From assembly GCF_029910235.1 (NCBI RefSeq), contig NZ_CP112874.1, forward strand, positions 868,001-932,000: a stretch of 64,000 nt of DNA, given 5' to 3'. Below are positions 8,564 through 16,700 of the stretch, piece after piece. How positions within the stretch are numbered: the first letter of the stretch is position 1; each line of letters opens with the position of its first letter. The translations under genes were made by a program, and so were the position numbers. The notes beneath the pieces were generated by a model. That model was given only the letters and a program-made list of their open reading frames with translations, did not search any database and had not been told where the DNA came from. Source of the DNA: Pseudanabaena galeata CCNP1313. Its GTDB lineage: Bacteria; Cyanobacteriota; Cyanobacteriia; Pseudanabaenales; Pseudanabaenaceae.

Positions 8564-8992
8564 ATGCAATATGCAGCATTAGGGCTAGATGTCGGTAGAA
8601 AACGGATTGGGGTAGCAGGATGCGATCGCCTCGGTATATCTGTGCATGGCATCACCACAATTACTCGTAAATCATGGGATGAAGACATGGCAATCCTGCG
8701 ATCGCTAATAGTCGAGCGCGATATTGACACGCTTGTGGTGGGCTTACCCTACAACATGGACGGCTCCCTCGGTCATCAAGCCAAACATGTCCAAAAATTT
8801 GCCAATGGTGCTGCCAAGCAATTAGGTATAGCTGTGGAATTTGTCGATGAGCGCTTAACCTCCTACGAAGCCGAAGAAATGATGCGATCGCAGGGCATTT
8901 CCACAAGACATAACAAGGAAATGATTGATCGCAAGGCGGCTGCCCTAATCTTGCAACAATGGCTAGCTCTCAAACGTCAACCAACCCCATAG
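8564..8992 (+). CDS. ruvX: Putative pre-16S rRNA nuclease / YqgF (RuvX)
   Basis: A 142-aa member of the YqgF/RuvX family, an RNase H-fold nuclease implicated in 5' maturation of pre-16S rRNA and historically called a Holliday junction resolvase. The acidic motifs are seen: GLDVGRKRIGVA (first Asp), LVVGLPYNMDGS, EFVDERLTSYEAE (Glu) and the terminal DRKAAALILQQWL (Asp). It is followed within 130 bases by the DUF3727 and mltG genes; ruvX, DUF3727 and mltG are often adjacent in cyanobacteria. Confidence 0.92.
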   Translation: MQYAALGLDVGRKRIGVAGCDRLGISVHGITTITRKSWDEDMAILRSLIVERDIDTLVVGLPYNMDGSLGHQAKHVQKFANGAAKQLGIAVEFVDERLTSYEAEEMMRSQGISTRHNKEMIDRKAAALILQQWLALKRQPTP

Positions 8993-9122
8993 AAAAATAT
9001 CGCGAAGCGAGACTTTTCTATAAACTGTCCCTTTTGCTGTCATAATGCTTAAAAGCGCCAAAAGCCTTATACAAGAGGGTTTCTCTGAGCTAGTAGTGCT
9101 ATAGGATACAAAACAGCAATCT

Positions 9123-9677
9123 ATGGAAGGATCGACGATCGTACTTAAGGATGACGCAGGTAAGAGCTTGCCTTGCACTGTCGAAACCGCGTTTAAAGTG
9201 GACAGCACCGAATATTTGTTGCTGCAACCAGTAGACTTTTCTGTGCAAATCTTTGCATGGCAAGAAACCGATGACGAAGAAGAAACTGAATTAGTCGATG
9301 TCACCGAAGAGGAAATTGACCTAATTTTCCCAGTAGCTCAGGCGGTTTTAGCAGAACAAAATCTTTCACTAAAACGTTCGGCACATACATTGACGGTTGA
9401 AGGTGAATTACCTGAGCCAACTGAAGACGATATTATTGAGATCGATACCGAAGAAGATGGCAACTGTGGTGAATTTCAAGAACTAGCCCATTTCTACTAC
9501 GAAGAGCAAGCTTTTTCTGTATTTACATCCCTCGATCCTCTGATGTTTATTGCTAAAGTTGGAGATGACGGTCAGCCTGAAGTCCTTACCCCTGAAGAAA
9601 TGGCAGCCCTTGAGCCTTATGTGGAGCAATATCTAGACCATGTCCTCAGCACAGAAGATGCCGAAGAAGAGTTCTAA
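9123..9677 (+). CDS. DUF3727 domain-containing protein
   Basis: A 184-aa very acidic protein. The N-terminal half (STIVLKDDAGKSLPCTVETAFKV, then EYLLLQPVDFSVQIFAWQE) looks like the DUF1292-type beta fold, and the rest (FQELAHFYYEEQAFSVFTSLDPLMFIAKVGDDGQPEVL, split here for length) is the cyanobacterial/plastid DUF3727. Function unknown. Its last 38 bases overlap the start of mltG, which suggests translational coupling. Confidence 0.85.
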   Translation: MEGSTIVLKDDAGKSLPCTVETAFKVDSTEYLLLQPVDFSVQIFAWQETDDEEETELVDVTEEEIDLIFPVAQAVLAEQNLSLKRSAHTLTVEGELPEPTEDDIIEIDTEEDGNCGEFQELAHFYYEEQAFSVFTSLDPLMFIAKVGDDGQPEVLTPEEMAALEPYVEQYLDHVLSTEDAEEEF

Positions 9678-10731
9678 CTGGCTATTTTATGGTGTTGCCG
9701 TTCCCTTAACTATCCTTGTTACTGGTATTGTCAGCAGTTCTTGGTGGATTTGGGCAAGTGCAGCACCTAGCAATTTTGGGGCGAAAATTCGATTAACGAT
9801 ATCCGATGGGATGCCAACACAAGCGATCGCCCAAGAGCTAGAATCCGCAGGCGTAATTCGTTCTGCTTTAGCTTTGCGTTTGTGGGTAACGTGGCAGTCG
9901 CTGCGAAGTAGTGAGTCAGTAGCCCTGCGATCGGGAACCTATGACTTTGCGACCAATCAATCATTACCAGAAGTTGTAGCTCAAATCCAGACAGCCAAAT
10001 CTTCAGAAGTAAGATTTACGATTCCTGAAGGTTGGTCGATCGCGCAGATGGCAAGTTTATTTGAGGAGCAAGGCTTTTTTGCGGCTAAGGATTTTGTGAT
10101 TGCGGCTCAGCGGATCAGTCCTAAGCGACGCACTTGGCTCCCTGATGACATTCCTAGTCTAGAAGGATTTCTCTTCCCTGACACTTATCAAATCTTGCCT
10201 TCGGAAGCGACACCTGATCGGATTATTGATTTGATGCTTAATCGCTTTGAAGAAGTGGCTTTACCGCTTTATCAAGACAATCAGTCTGGTAATCCGAAGG
10301 TCAAAATTAGCCTTAAAGATTGGGTTACTCTGGCAAGTATTGTGGAAAAAGAAGCAGTAATTGAATCAGAGCGGCAGATCATTTCTGGTGTTTTCTGGAA
10401 TCGCATCAAAAAAAATATGCGTTTAGAGTCCGATCCTACGGTTGAATATGGCTTAAATATTCGCCAAACACCTGAAAATCCTCTTACCTTAGACCAAGTT
10501 CGTACTGCTTCACCCTATAACACTTATTTAAATGAAGGTTTGCCCCCTGGGGCGATCGCTTCAGTTGGATTAGCGAGTCTTAAGGCTACTCTTGATCCAG
10601 CGACTACCGATTACTTGTTTTTTGTGGCTAAGTTTGACGGCAGTCATGTATTTAGTCGTACTTTTGAGGAACACGAAAAAGCATTGCAAGCGATCGATAA
10701 AAAAATTCAGCAAAAAACACCTAAACAATAA
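9640..10731 (+). CDS. mltG: Endolytic transglycosylase MltG (YceG-like)
   Basis: A 363-aa inner-membrane protein that cuts nascent peptidoglycan strands and so sets glycan length. One membrane helix lies near the N-terminus (about 14-34, WLFYGVAVPLTILVTGIV). The extracytoplasmic part has the family order: IPEGWSIAQMA (LysM-like), DDIPSLEGFLFPDTYQI, the catalytic ASIVEKEAVIESE (Glu), FWNRIKKNMRLESDPTVEYG and SPYNTYLNEGLPPGAIASVG, with YLFFVAKFDGSHVFS at the end. ATG 9640 overlaps the DUF3727 gene by 38 bases; ATG 9658 is an equally possible start (6 residues shorter). Confidence 0.93.
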   Translation: MSSAQKMPKKSSNWLFYGVAVPLTILVTGIVSSSWWIWASAAPSNFGAKIRLTISDGMPTQAIAQELESAGVIRSALALRLWVTWQSLRSSESVALRSGTYDFATNQSLPEVVAQIQTAKSSEVRFTIPEGWSIAQMASLFEEQGFFAAKDFVIAAQRISPKRRTWLPDDIPSLEGFLFPDTYQILPSEATPDRIIDLMLNRFEEVALPLYQDNQSGNPKVKISLKDWVTLASIVEKEAVIESERQIISGVFWNRIKKNMRLESDPTVEYGLNIRQTPENPLTLDQVRTASPYNTYLNEGLPPGAIASVGLASLKATLDPATTDYLFFVAKFDGSHVFSRTFEEHEKALQAIDKKIQQKTPKQ

Positions 10732-11071
10732 AATATTCTACGTGGAGCGCGAGATGTTCTCGTTAACGTGAGTTCGATATAGCCATTTGCGGCGTGCGAA
10801 CGCCGCAAATGGCGAAAAATGGTAAGAATCGCTAAGCGATTCTTACCATTTTTCGCTTTCGTCGAACTGACATTCTCGTTAGGGATAGAAAACTGATTTT
10901 TCTCTGTAATCTTCTATCTTGGGATGATTTGATAAACGAGCTTTAAGTAAAAGTGAGTTCGATATCGCTATTTGCATCTTGCTTTATCCCAAAACACCAA
11001 ATGGCTTAGCCATTTGGTGTTTTGGGATGGCTATATAGCAATCCTAAATGGGTTGTGAGAGTGCGCCCCTT
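10732..11071. repeat. Palindromic elements between mltG and the toxin-antitoxin island
   Basis: Gene-free. The double-palindrome element occupies 10765-10873: GCCATTTGCGGCG palindrome 10782-10813 and GCGAAAAATGGTAAGAATCG palindrome 10812-10856, outer ends AACGTGAGTTCGA and TCGAACTGACATT. At 10951-10975 is half of the same outer end. A palindrome with CCCAAAACACCAAATGGC arms lies at 10988-11028. From 11034 to about 11071 is the left half of the TATAGCAATCCTAAAT (family B) element, cut off where the duplicated DUF433 fragment begins. Confidence 0.75.
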
Positions 11072-11153
11072 CTATATTGGGTTGGTGTGTCGAGCATCGT
11101 GCAGACCTCTTGCATATTGTTACGCTGTTTACCTATTCTCTAGTTTAATCTGA
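11072..11153 (-). pseudogene. Duplicated 5' fragment of the DUF433 gene
   Basis: About 82 bases almost identical to 13341-13421, covering the first codons of the DUF433 gene (MQEVCTMLDTPTQY) and its upstream region, with a one-base insertion (CTGTTTACC versus CTGTTACC). No DUF433 coding sequence follows, so this is a truncated copy. It joins directly to half of a family-B repeat on its left. Confidence 0.8.
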
Positions 11154-11180
11154 ATGTTTTCCTTTGACCTTTTTACTTGT

Positions 11181-11600
11181 TTACAAGTCGGGCATAATTA
11201 CGGAAATCTTCTCGTTGCGGTGTTTTCGATAAATTGTGAAATCGCTGTCTAATGTCAGAACAGCACTATTCTCATAAATTTCTGACATCCTCACCAAGCA
11301 GGCATCTGCTAAGGACATTGGTACATTTTGATAGCGGACAAGAAGTTTTTCTACGCTTTGATTCTCTTCGTCTAGATGAAAAGGAATCTGGACAACGCCT
11401 TTATCAATAAAAGAGAAGATGATCTCTTTGCTGGAAGGTATCCTTTGGAGTAAAAAGCAAGTCTCGGTGATGACGGCTTCGCAGGTGATTAATGGTGGTG
11501 AAATTTTGGCTAGTTCGCGAACTGCCCAATTATGATAAGAATCGCGACGATCAATCAGTGACACAAAAACACTAGCATCGAGAATAATTTGCTGGCTCAT
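11181..11600 (-). CDS. PIN domain toxin-like nuclease (VapC family)
   Basis: A 139-aa PIN-fold protein, a metal-dependent RNase of the VapC toxin type. Acidic residues sit at the expected places: IILDASVFVSLID (first Asp), CEAVITETCFLL (Glu), MSLADACLVRM (Asp) and LTLDSDFTIYRK (Asp). Its ATG overlaps the TGA of the upstream 82-aa gene by four bases (ATGA), the classical antitoxin-toxin coupling. This is the only apparently complete toxin-antitoxin pair of the island with a clear nuclease. Confidence 0.88.
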   Translation of the reverse strand: MSQQIILDASVFVSLIDRRDSYHNWAVRELAKISPPLITCEAVITETCFLLQRIPSSKEIIFSFIDKGVVQIPFHLDEENQSVEKLLVRYQNVPMSLADACLVRMSEIYENSAVLTLDSDFTIYRKHRNEKISVIMPDL

Positions 11601-11845
11601 GCTAGGTTTTGATTTTTGAGTTCATGCTTTTGAAGGGAAATATCGCCGCCAATATCGAGAGAACCGATGAGATCGCCTGCTAGTTCTAGGGCAGATATAG
11701 ATTGGCGATCGGGATTTAAGGTGTCTTTTTGTTTGTTTTGATTGCCAATAAACTCAGCAAAATCTAAAATTTGCTTCTGTTTGACTAGAGGTAAGCTTCT
11801 AACAAGTTCGATAATCCTTTGTTCGATTGTTACTGTCGCTTTCAT
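11597..11845 (-). CDS. Putative antitoxin paired with the PIN toxin
   Basis: An 82-aa protein directly upstream of and overlapping the PIN gene. The N-terminus (TIEQRIIELVRSLPLVKQKQI then LDFAEFIGNQ) resembles the short helical DUF2281-like antitoxins of cyanobacteria; the remainder is linker-like with a possible toxin-wrapping tail (DLIGSLDIGGDISLQKHEL). Identity as antitoxin rests mostly on gene order and overlap. Confidence 0.75.
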   Translation of the reverse strand: MKATVTIEQRIIELVRSLPLVKQKQILDFAEFIGNQNKQKDTLNPDRQSISALELAGDLIGSLDIGGDISLQKHELKNQNLA

Positions 11846-11853
11846 ATTTTTGT

Positions 11854-11897
11854 CCTGTTACCTATTCTCTAGTTTAATCTGAAAACATGGCTTCTAG
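11854..11897. repeat. 44-base repeat shared with 13392-13435
   Basis: A stretch containing CCTATTCTCTAGTTTAATC and AAACATGGCTTCTAG, identical at 11854-11897 and 13392-13435, with a shorter third copy at about 11131-11153. At 13407 it supplies the tail and stop codon of the parD-like gene. It marks the edges of a segmental duplication. Confidence 0.8.
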
Positions 11898-11937
11898 ATT
11901 TTGATCGCCTCTAAGCACTCACGTAATTTCTATGTCT

Positions 11938-12054
11938 TCAGATCCTGTGAAGTCTTGCTCTTAGCTGATTAATAGCTGTTTCGCCATCAACGCCTTCTCC
12001 GCGATCGCATTCTGCGGCGGCGATGTCGATTTTGTTGCGGAGTTCTTCGACTAG
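11938..12054 (-). pseudogene. Truncated parD-like antitoxin copy with native 3' end
   Basis: The minus strand reads VEELRNKIDIAAAECDRGEG, then VDGETAINQLRARLHRI and a stop at 11938-11940. This is about 37 codons closely matching the last part of the ParD-like protein at 13407-13664, but with a different, more typical ending. The 5' two thirds are missing; upstream it joins the truncated DUF2442 reading frame near 12060. Confidence 0.8.
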
Positions 12055-12069
12055 ACTTGTCGTTACTCC

Positions 12070-12117
12070 TTAATAGTTGTCAAGGAGCTTAACTTTTTTG
12101 ACGTAGGGATTAATCAT
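12070..12117 (-). pseudogene. Truncated DUF2442-like gene (15 codons)
   Basis: An ATG at 12117 overlaps the stop of the 78-aa RHH gene by eight bases (ATGATTAA) and encodes MINPYVKKVKLLDNY then stop. This is the usual beginning of a DUF2442 protein, a common partner of RHH antitoxins. The rest is gone where the sequence runs into the duplicated parD fragment. Family assignment from 15 residues is moderate, but the overlap with the antitoxin supports it. Confidence 0.6.
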
Positions 12118-12346
12118 AATCTCTGTTATATTCGGTTAGGGAATCCAATTTATCAAGTAGTTTTAGCCCGATCGCCCGATCGCCTTTAGCTGCTAACAGC
12201 TTAAATCTGGTATGGGTATCAAATTCGACAAGGGCGATCGTGGAGAGTTCTTCAATGAGTTTATTGACGCTCAAGCCTTGACTTTCTGCGAGTTTTTTTA
12301 GTCTGAGGTGTTTGTCGTCTGGTAGGCGAATAGTTAAGGTTGCCAT
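12110..12346 (-). CDS. Ribbon-helix-helix antitoxin-like protein
   Basis: A 78-aa protein with an N-terminal MATLTIRLPDDKHLRLKKLA ribbon-helix-helix region (Arc/MetJ/HicB-like) followed by ESQGLSVNKLIEELS and a C-terminal stretch LKLLDKLDS. RHH proteins bind operator DNA as dimers and neutralise a toxin. The overlapping downstream partner is truncated (12070-12117), so this antitoxin is probably an orphan. Confidence 0.8.
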   Translation of the reverse strand: MATLTIRLPDDKHLRLKKLAESQGLSVNKLIEELSTIALVEFDTHTRFKLLAAKGDRAIGLKLLDKLDSLTEYNRDYD

Positions 12347-12358
12347 GAGTCACTCCTG

Positions 12359-12694
12359 TTACCTTTTTACTTTTTCCTTGCTTTGGAGTCTTTGTTGAAA
12401 TTGGGCAATGATTTCAGGGGTTAGTTCTTTTTCTGGTTCAACGGTTTCTCGTTCTACTAATGCTATTTCTATTTCAGTGGGAGATGCCGTTCCTAGCTTT
12501 TGCAAAAGGTCAGTGAAGCCTGATTGTTGTTGATTAGTTTCTTGTTTGGGAATTGGGTGAACGGTGTAATTTACAGAAGATTGACGAGTTAGAGCGTAGA
12601 CAATGTATTGATTTAAAGATACTCCTTCACTTTCTGCTAAATGGATTAGTTGTTGGTGTAGTGTATCTGGTAAGCGTAGGGTTAATCGGCTCAT
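12359..12694 (-). CDS. HicB-type ribbon-helix-helix protein
   Basis: A 111-aa protein beginning MSRLTLRLPDTLHQQLIHLA then ESEGVSLNQYIVYALTRQ, a HicB/CopG-like ribbon-helix-helix domain in the first 45 residues, with a Glu-rich C-terminal tail. It lies 12 bases upstream of the next RHH gene and 17 bases downstream of the DUF5615 gene, in one minus-strand series. It is likely an antitoxin or repressor of the series; no HicA toxin is present. Confidence 0.8.
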   Translation of the reverse strand: MSRLTLRLPDTLHQQLIHLAESEGVSLNQYIVYALTRQSSVNYTVHPIPKQETNQQQSGFTDLLQKLGTASPTEIEIALVERETVEPEKELTPEIIAQFQQRLQSKEKVKR

Positions 12695-12711
12695 AGTGAG
12701 GCTCCTCTAAG

Positions 12712-13059
12712 CTAGAGAGGCAAGTATTGGATATGATTAGTAAAGTCTTCCAAATCGCTAACTTTGGCAATTAGTTCTAAATCCCTTACACAAACTCCTA
12801 TACTCGCAATTTGTTGTGCGGCGTAAATAATGCCAATAAAGTTAGTCTCTTCTTGCAGAAGTTGATGGGCGATCGCTAAAAAATCATCATCTCTGGTGAA
12901 TAAGACTCTCTGTAACTCGTTGGCTCTTGCTAAAACTAGCGGGTCTGGATCGCCCGATCGCTGATCTTCTTGAACAGAAAGTACATCTACTCCTCTCAGA
13001 CGCAATCCAAGTAAAATTTGGCGCGGTACGTTTTCGTCCATGTAAAGTGCGATCGCCAT
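12712..13059 (-). CDS. DUF5615 PIN-like protein
   Basis: A 115-aa protein of the DUF5615 PIN-like family (related to Mut7-C). It shows YMDENVPRQILLGLRLRGVD (Asp/Glu), a central DPLVLARANELQRVLFTRDD followed by DFLA, and a loss of other catalytic features. DUF5615 and DUF433 genes commonly form toxin-antitoxin-like pairs; here the DUF433 gene lies three bases upstream. Toxicity has to be taken as an inference. Confidence 0.85.
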   Translation of the reverse strand: MAIALYMDENVPRQILLGLRLRGVDVLSVQEDQRSGDPDPLVLARANELQRVLFTRDDDFLAIAHQLLQEETNFIGIIYAAQQIASIGVCVRDLELIAKVSDLEDFTNHIQYLPL

Positions 13060-13062
13060 AGC

Positions 13063-13383
13063 TTATCTTGTTTGAAGTTTGGCTTGCAATGGCGAGATGG
13101 GAGCATTTAGTCGCATTTGTTCGGCATAGTCGAGGCGACGCTGGATGTCGGTATCAAGTTCTTGTTTGTGATCCCAGTAGTAGGCGAGGGCTGAGTAGAT
13201 TTTACTGAGAGCAATATGGGGATATTGAAAATGTAATTCTTCAGGACTCCAGCCATAGGTGAGGTGCGATGTGATTAGCTCGACGACTTTCATGGTCGTA
13301 CCTGCGATGATGGGTACGTTGCCTTGAAGTTGGATGTGCATATATTGGGTTGGTGTGTCGAGCATCGTGCAGACCTCTTGCAT
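13063..13383 (-). CDS. DUF433 family protein (antitoxin-like)
   Basis: A 106-aa protein with the DUF433 signature: GNVPIIAGTTMKVVELITSH, LTYGWSPEELHFQYPHIALS and KIYSALAYYWDHKQELD, a winged-helix-like DNA-binding fold found with PIN-like partners. The ATG at 13365 (MLDTPTQY) may be the true start instead of 13383. The first 14 codons and upstream bases are duplicated at 11072-11153. Confidence 0.85.
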   Translation of the reverse strand: MQEVCTMLDTPTQYMHIQLQGNVPIIAGTTMKVVELITSHLTYGWSPEELHFQYPHIALSKIYSALAYYWDHKQELDTDIQRRLDYAEQMRLNAPISPLQAKLQTR

Positions 13384-13406
13384 ATTGTTACCCTGTTACC
13401 TATTCT

Positions 13407-13664
13407 CTAGTTTAATCTGAAAACATGGCTTCTAGCTCTTAGCTGATTAATTGCTGTTTCGCCATCAACGCCTTCTCCGCGATCGCATTCTGCGACGGCG
13501 ATGTCGATTTTATTGCGGAGTTCTTCGACCCAGTGATCGTAATGGTTACGTTTTTCTAGAAGTTGCAATGCTTCGGCGATTACTTCAGTGGCGTTGGTGT
13601 AGCGTCCTGTAGCAAGTTGGGTTTGAATGAATTGCTCTTGTTCGGGTTGGAGGGTGATAGGCAT
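13407..13664 (-). CDS. ParD-like antitoxin with replaced C-terminus
   Basis: An 85-aa type II antitoxin of the ParD/CC2985 family: MPITLQPEQEQFIQTQLATG, RYTNATEVIAEALQLLEKR (RHH core), then DHWVEELRNKIDIAVAECDR. The C-terminal residues RSHVFRLN and the stop codon are encoded by the 44-base repeat, whereas the truncated copy at 11938-12054 ends RLHRI, the expected ending. No ParE toxin follows. This gene is therefore a rearranged orphan; the toxin-binding tail may be impaired. Confidence 0.8.
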   Translation of the reverse strand: MPITLQPEQEQFIQTQLATGRYTNATEVIAEALQLLEKRNHYDHWVEELRNKIDIAVAECDRGEGVDGETAINQLRARSHVFRLN

Positions 13665-13746
13665 AGGTTAGTTGATGCGATCATTATATCGATTATATCT
13701 AGCGAGAAAATAATAAACATTATCCCTGTTTTTTCCTTTTACCTTT

Positions 13747-16700
13747 TTACTTTTTCCTTGGCTCAATGCCACAGGCTGCTCTCTCCTCATCGGTTGCATT
13801 GGGGTTGTTAGTCAAGTAATCACGCAACCAGTCACACCCTTTTGCCATAAGATCATCAAAGTCTAGGTTATATAATTTCACGCTCAGGTCATAACTACTA
13901 GCAGATAGAGTCTTCCCATCAGGACTAAAGGCAACAGTATTGCTATGACCCTTGAAGGTTTGCATCTCTTTCCCATCAAGATTCCACAATTTGACAGTGT
14001 CATCAGAGCTTCCTGCGACAATGGTCTTGCCATCGGGACTAAAGACTACGCTACTGACAAAAGAATCATGCCTGTAGGTTTGGAGTTCTTCGCCATCAAG
14101 ATTCCATAATTTGACGGTGTTGTCAAAACTACCAGTGGCAATGGTCTTGCCATCGGGGCTAAAGACTACGCTACTGACAGAAGAATCATGCCCTCTGTAG
14201 GTTTGAAGTTCTTTACCGTCAAGATTCCACAATTTGACGGTTCTGTCCGCGCTTGCTGTCGCAATGGTCTTGCCATCGGGGCTAAAGACTACTCTAGAAG
14301 AATCATGCCCTCTGTAGGTTTGAAGTTCTTTACCGTCAAGATTCCACAATTTGACGGTTCTGTCCGCACTTGCTGTCGCAATAGTCTTGCCATCGGGACT
14401 AAAGGCAACGCTATAGACACGATCACTATGACCTTTCAAGGTTTGGATTTCTTTCCCTTCCAGATTCCACAATTTGACGGTTCTGTCCGCACTTGCTGTC
14501 GCAATAGTCTTGCCATCGAGACTAAAGGCAACGCTATGGACAAAATTACTATGACCTTTCAAGGTTTGGAGTTCTTTGCCTTCCAGATTCCATAATTTGA
14601 TGGTGGTGTCAGAACTACCAGTGGCAATGGTTTTGCCATCGGGACTAAAAACTACGCTATTAACATTATGCCTATGTCCTTTGAAAGTTTGGAATTCTTT
14701 GCCTTCCAAATCCCACAATTTGACATTGCTGTCACCACTTCCAGTGGCAATCGTCTTGCTATCGGGACTAAAGGCTACGCTACTGACGCTACCTTTATGC
14801 CCCCTGAAGGTTTGAAGTTCTTTGCCATCAAGATTCCATAATTTGACAGTGGTGTCTCCACTTCCTGTGGCAATTGTATTGCCATCAGGACTAAAGGCTA
14901 GACTATTAACACTGTTTTTATGTCCTACGAGGTTTTTGAAATTGTGAAATTCTTTACCATCAAAATTCCACAATTTGACAGTATTGTCAAAACTACCAGT
15001 AGCGATCATCTTCCCATTGGGACTAAAGGCTACGCTCTCAACAAAAGAAGTATGACCTTTAAGAGTTTGGAGTTCTTTACCATCAAAATTCCACAATTTG
15101 ACAGTACTGTCAAAACTACCAGTAGCGATCATCTTCCCATTGGGACTAAAGGCTACGCTCCTAACAAAAGAAGTATGACCTTTAAGAGTTTGGAGTTCTT
15201 TGCCTTCCAGATTCCACAATTTGACGGTGTTGTCAGAACTACCAGTAGCAATCATCTTCCCATCTGGACTAAAGGCTACGCTATCAACGCTATCTTTATG
15301 CCCTTTGAAAGTTTGGAGTTCTTTGCCTTCCAGATTCCACAATTTGACAGTACTGTCAGAACTACCAGTAGCAATCATCTTCCCATCTGGACTAAAGGCT
15401 ACGCTATCAACGCTATCTTTATGCCCTTTGAAAGTTTGGAGTTCTTTGCCTTCCAGATTCCACAATTTGACAGTACTGTCAGAACTACCAGTAGCAATCA
15501 TCTTCCCATCTGGACTAAAGGCTACGCTAGTGATACGTCGGCTATAGGAAAAGCGTTTTTTTTCTCGGACTCCATACACAAATCTTGATAAATTAGCTGT
15601 CACCAGCATCTGCGTATTTGACTTATCTCTTTCCCTTATCGCAGGATCTAATTCCTTAAGTTTATGTCCTGCACTGACTGCCTTGAGCAAAGCATCAAAC
15701 GTTTGCTCATCCTGAAAATCACTCTTAGCTTCAATCGCCTTTAACCTCACATCTGCCAACTTAATATCATCATTAGCATCCTTCACATTTTGACTAGCTA
15801 TAGCCTGTTGTGCCAACGCCTCCTGTACCTTACTCTCAGCATCCGCAATCTTAGCCTCAGCAGCCGCTACCTGTGCTTCCGAAGTCTGCACCACATTGTC
15901 TAACTCAGCCTTCGCCGCAGCTAGATTTTTTTGTGCCTCCTCAACCTTTTGATCAGCGTCTTTCTTCTTCTCATTGGCATCTCTAACCTTTTGATCAGCA
16001 TCTCTCTTTGCTTCGTCTGCATTCTTCCCAATCTTCTCAGCCTCTTGCTTTGCCGAAACCACCTTCTCATCAGCATCCTTCACCTTCGACTCAGCATCTT
16101 TCCTTGTATCCGCAATCTTCACATTCGACTCATTCACGGTTCGCGCCGCCCATAAACCCGCACCCGTTGCCAATAACAAAGTCATCCCCAAAATCGCCGA
16201 ACCAACTTTAACCCTGCGATCTGCCTTTTGCTTCGCATCACCTAAAATCCTTGCCTCTTCCTCAGCTATTTCCTGTTGCCTAACCGCAATTAACCGTTCC
16301 TGTTCCGCAACCTCCCGTGCCTGTTGTTCCGCCTCTAGCTTGAGAAAGCTTTCTCGCTTCTCCACCTCCCGACTATCCCGCAAAAACTGCTCATCCTCAT
16401 CACTCAATCTTTTCCCCTTAGCCCAAGCCTCCGCATCCACCAAAGCCTGACCCCGCAACAAAAAAGACTCCTTCTGCTCATCACTCTCCTGCCATGCCTG
16501 AAAAGCCGAACCATAAAAACTAGGACGCAGATCCCCCAACGCTCGACTTACCCAAGCCTGATTAAACACCGCCCCATAAATCTGATTGTAAACAATCAAT
16601 CGACCATCGCGCTTCACCACCAACCCCGTTAACCGCAACTGCATCTGGTCATAACTCTCATCAGCGATGATTCCTGAAGAGATCCCCCCTACCCTCCTTG

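Noticed and set aside
13960-15540. Possible CRISPR-like array because of regular repeats
   Set aside because: The 123-base period is coding WD40 sequence without spacers; repeats vary mostly as codons do.
14188-15588. Several plus-strand frames with repeated protein motifs ([12 protein letters not shown] and others)
   Set aside because: These are antisense shadows of the WD40 repeats; the periodicity comes from the opposite strand.
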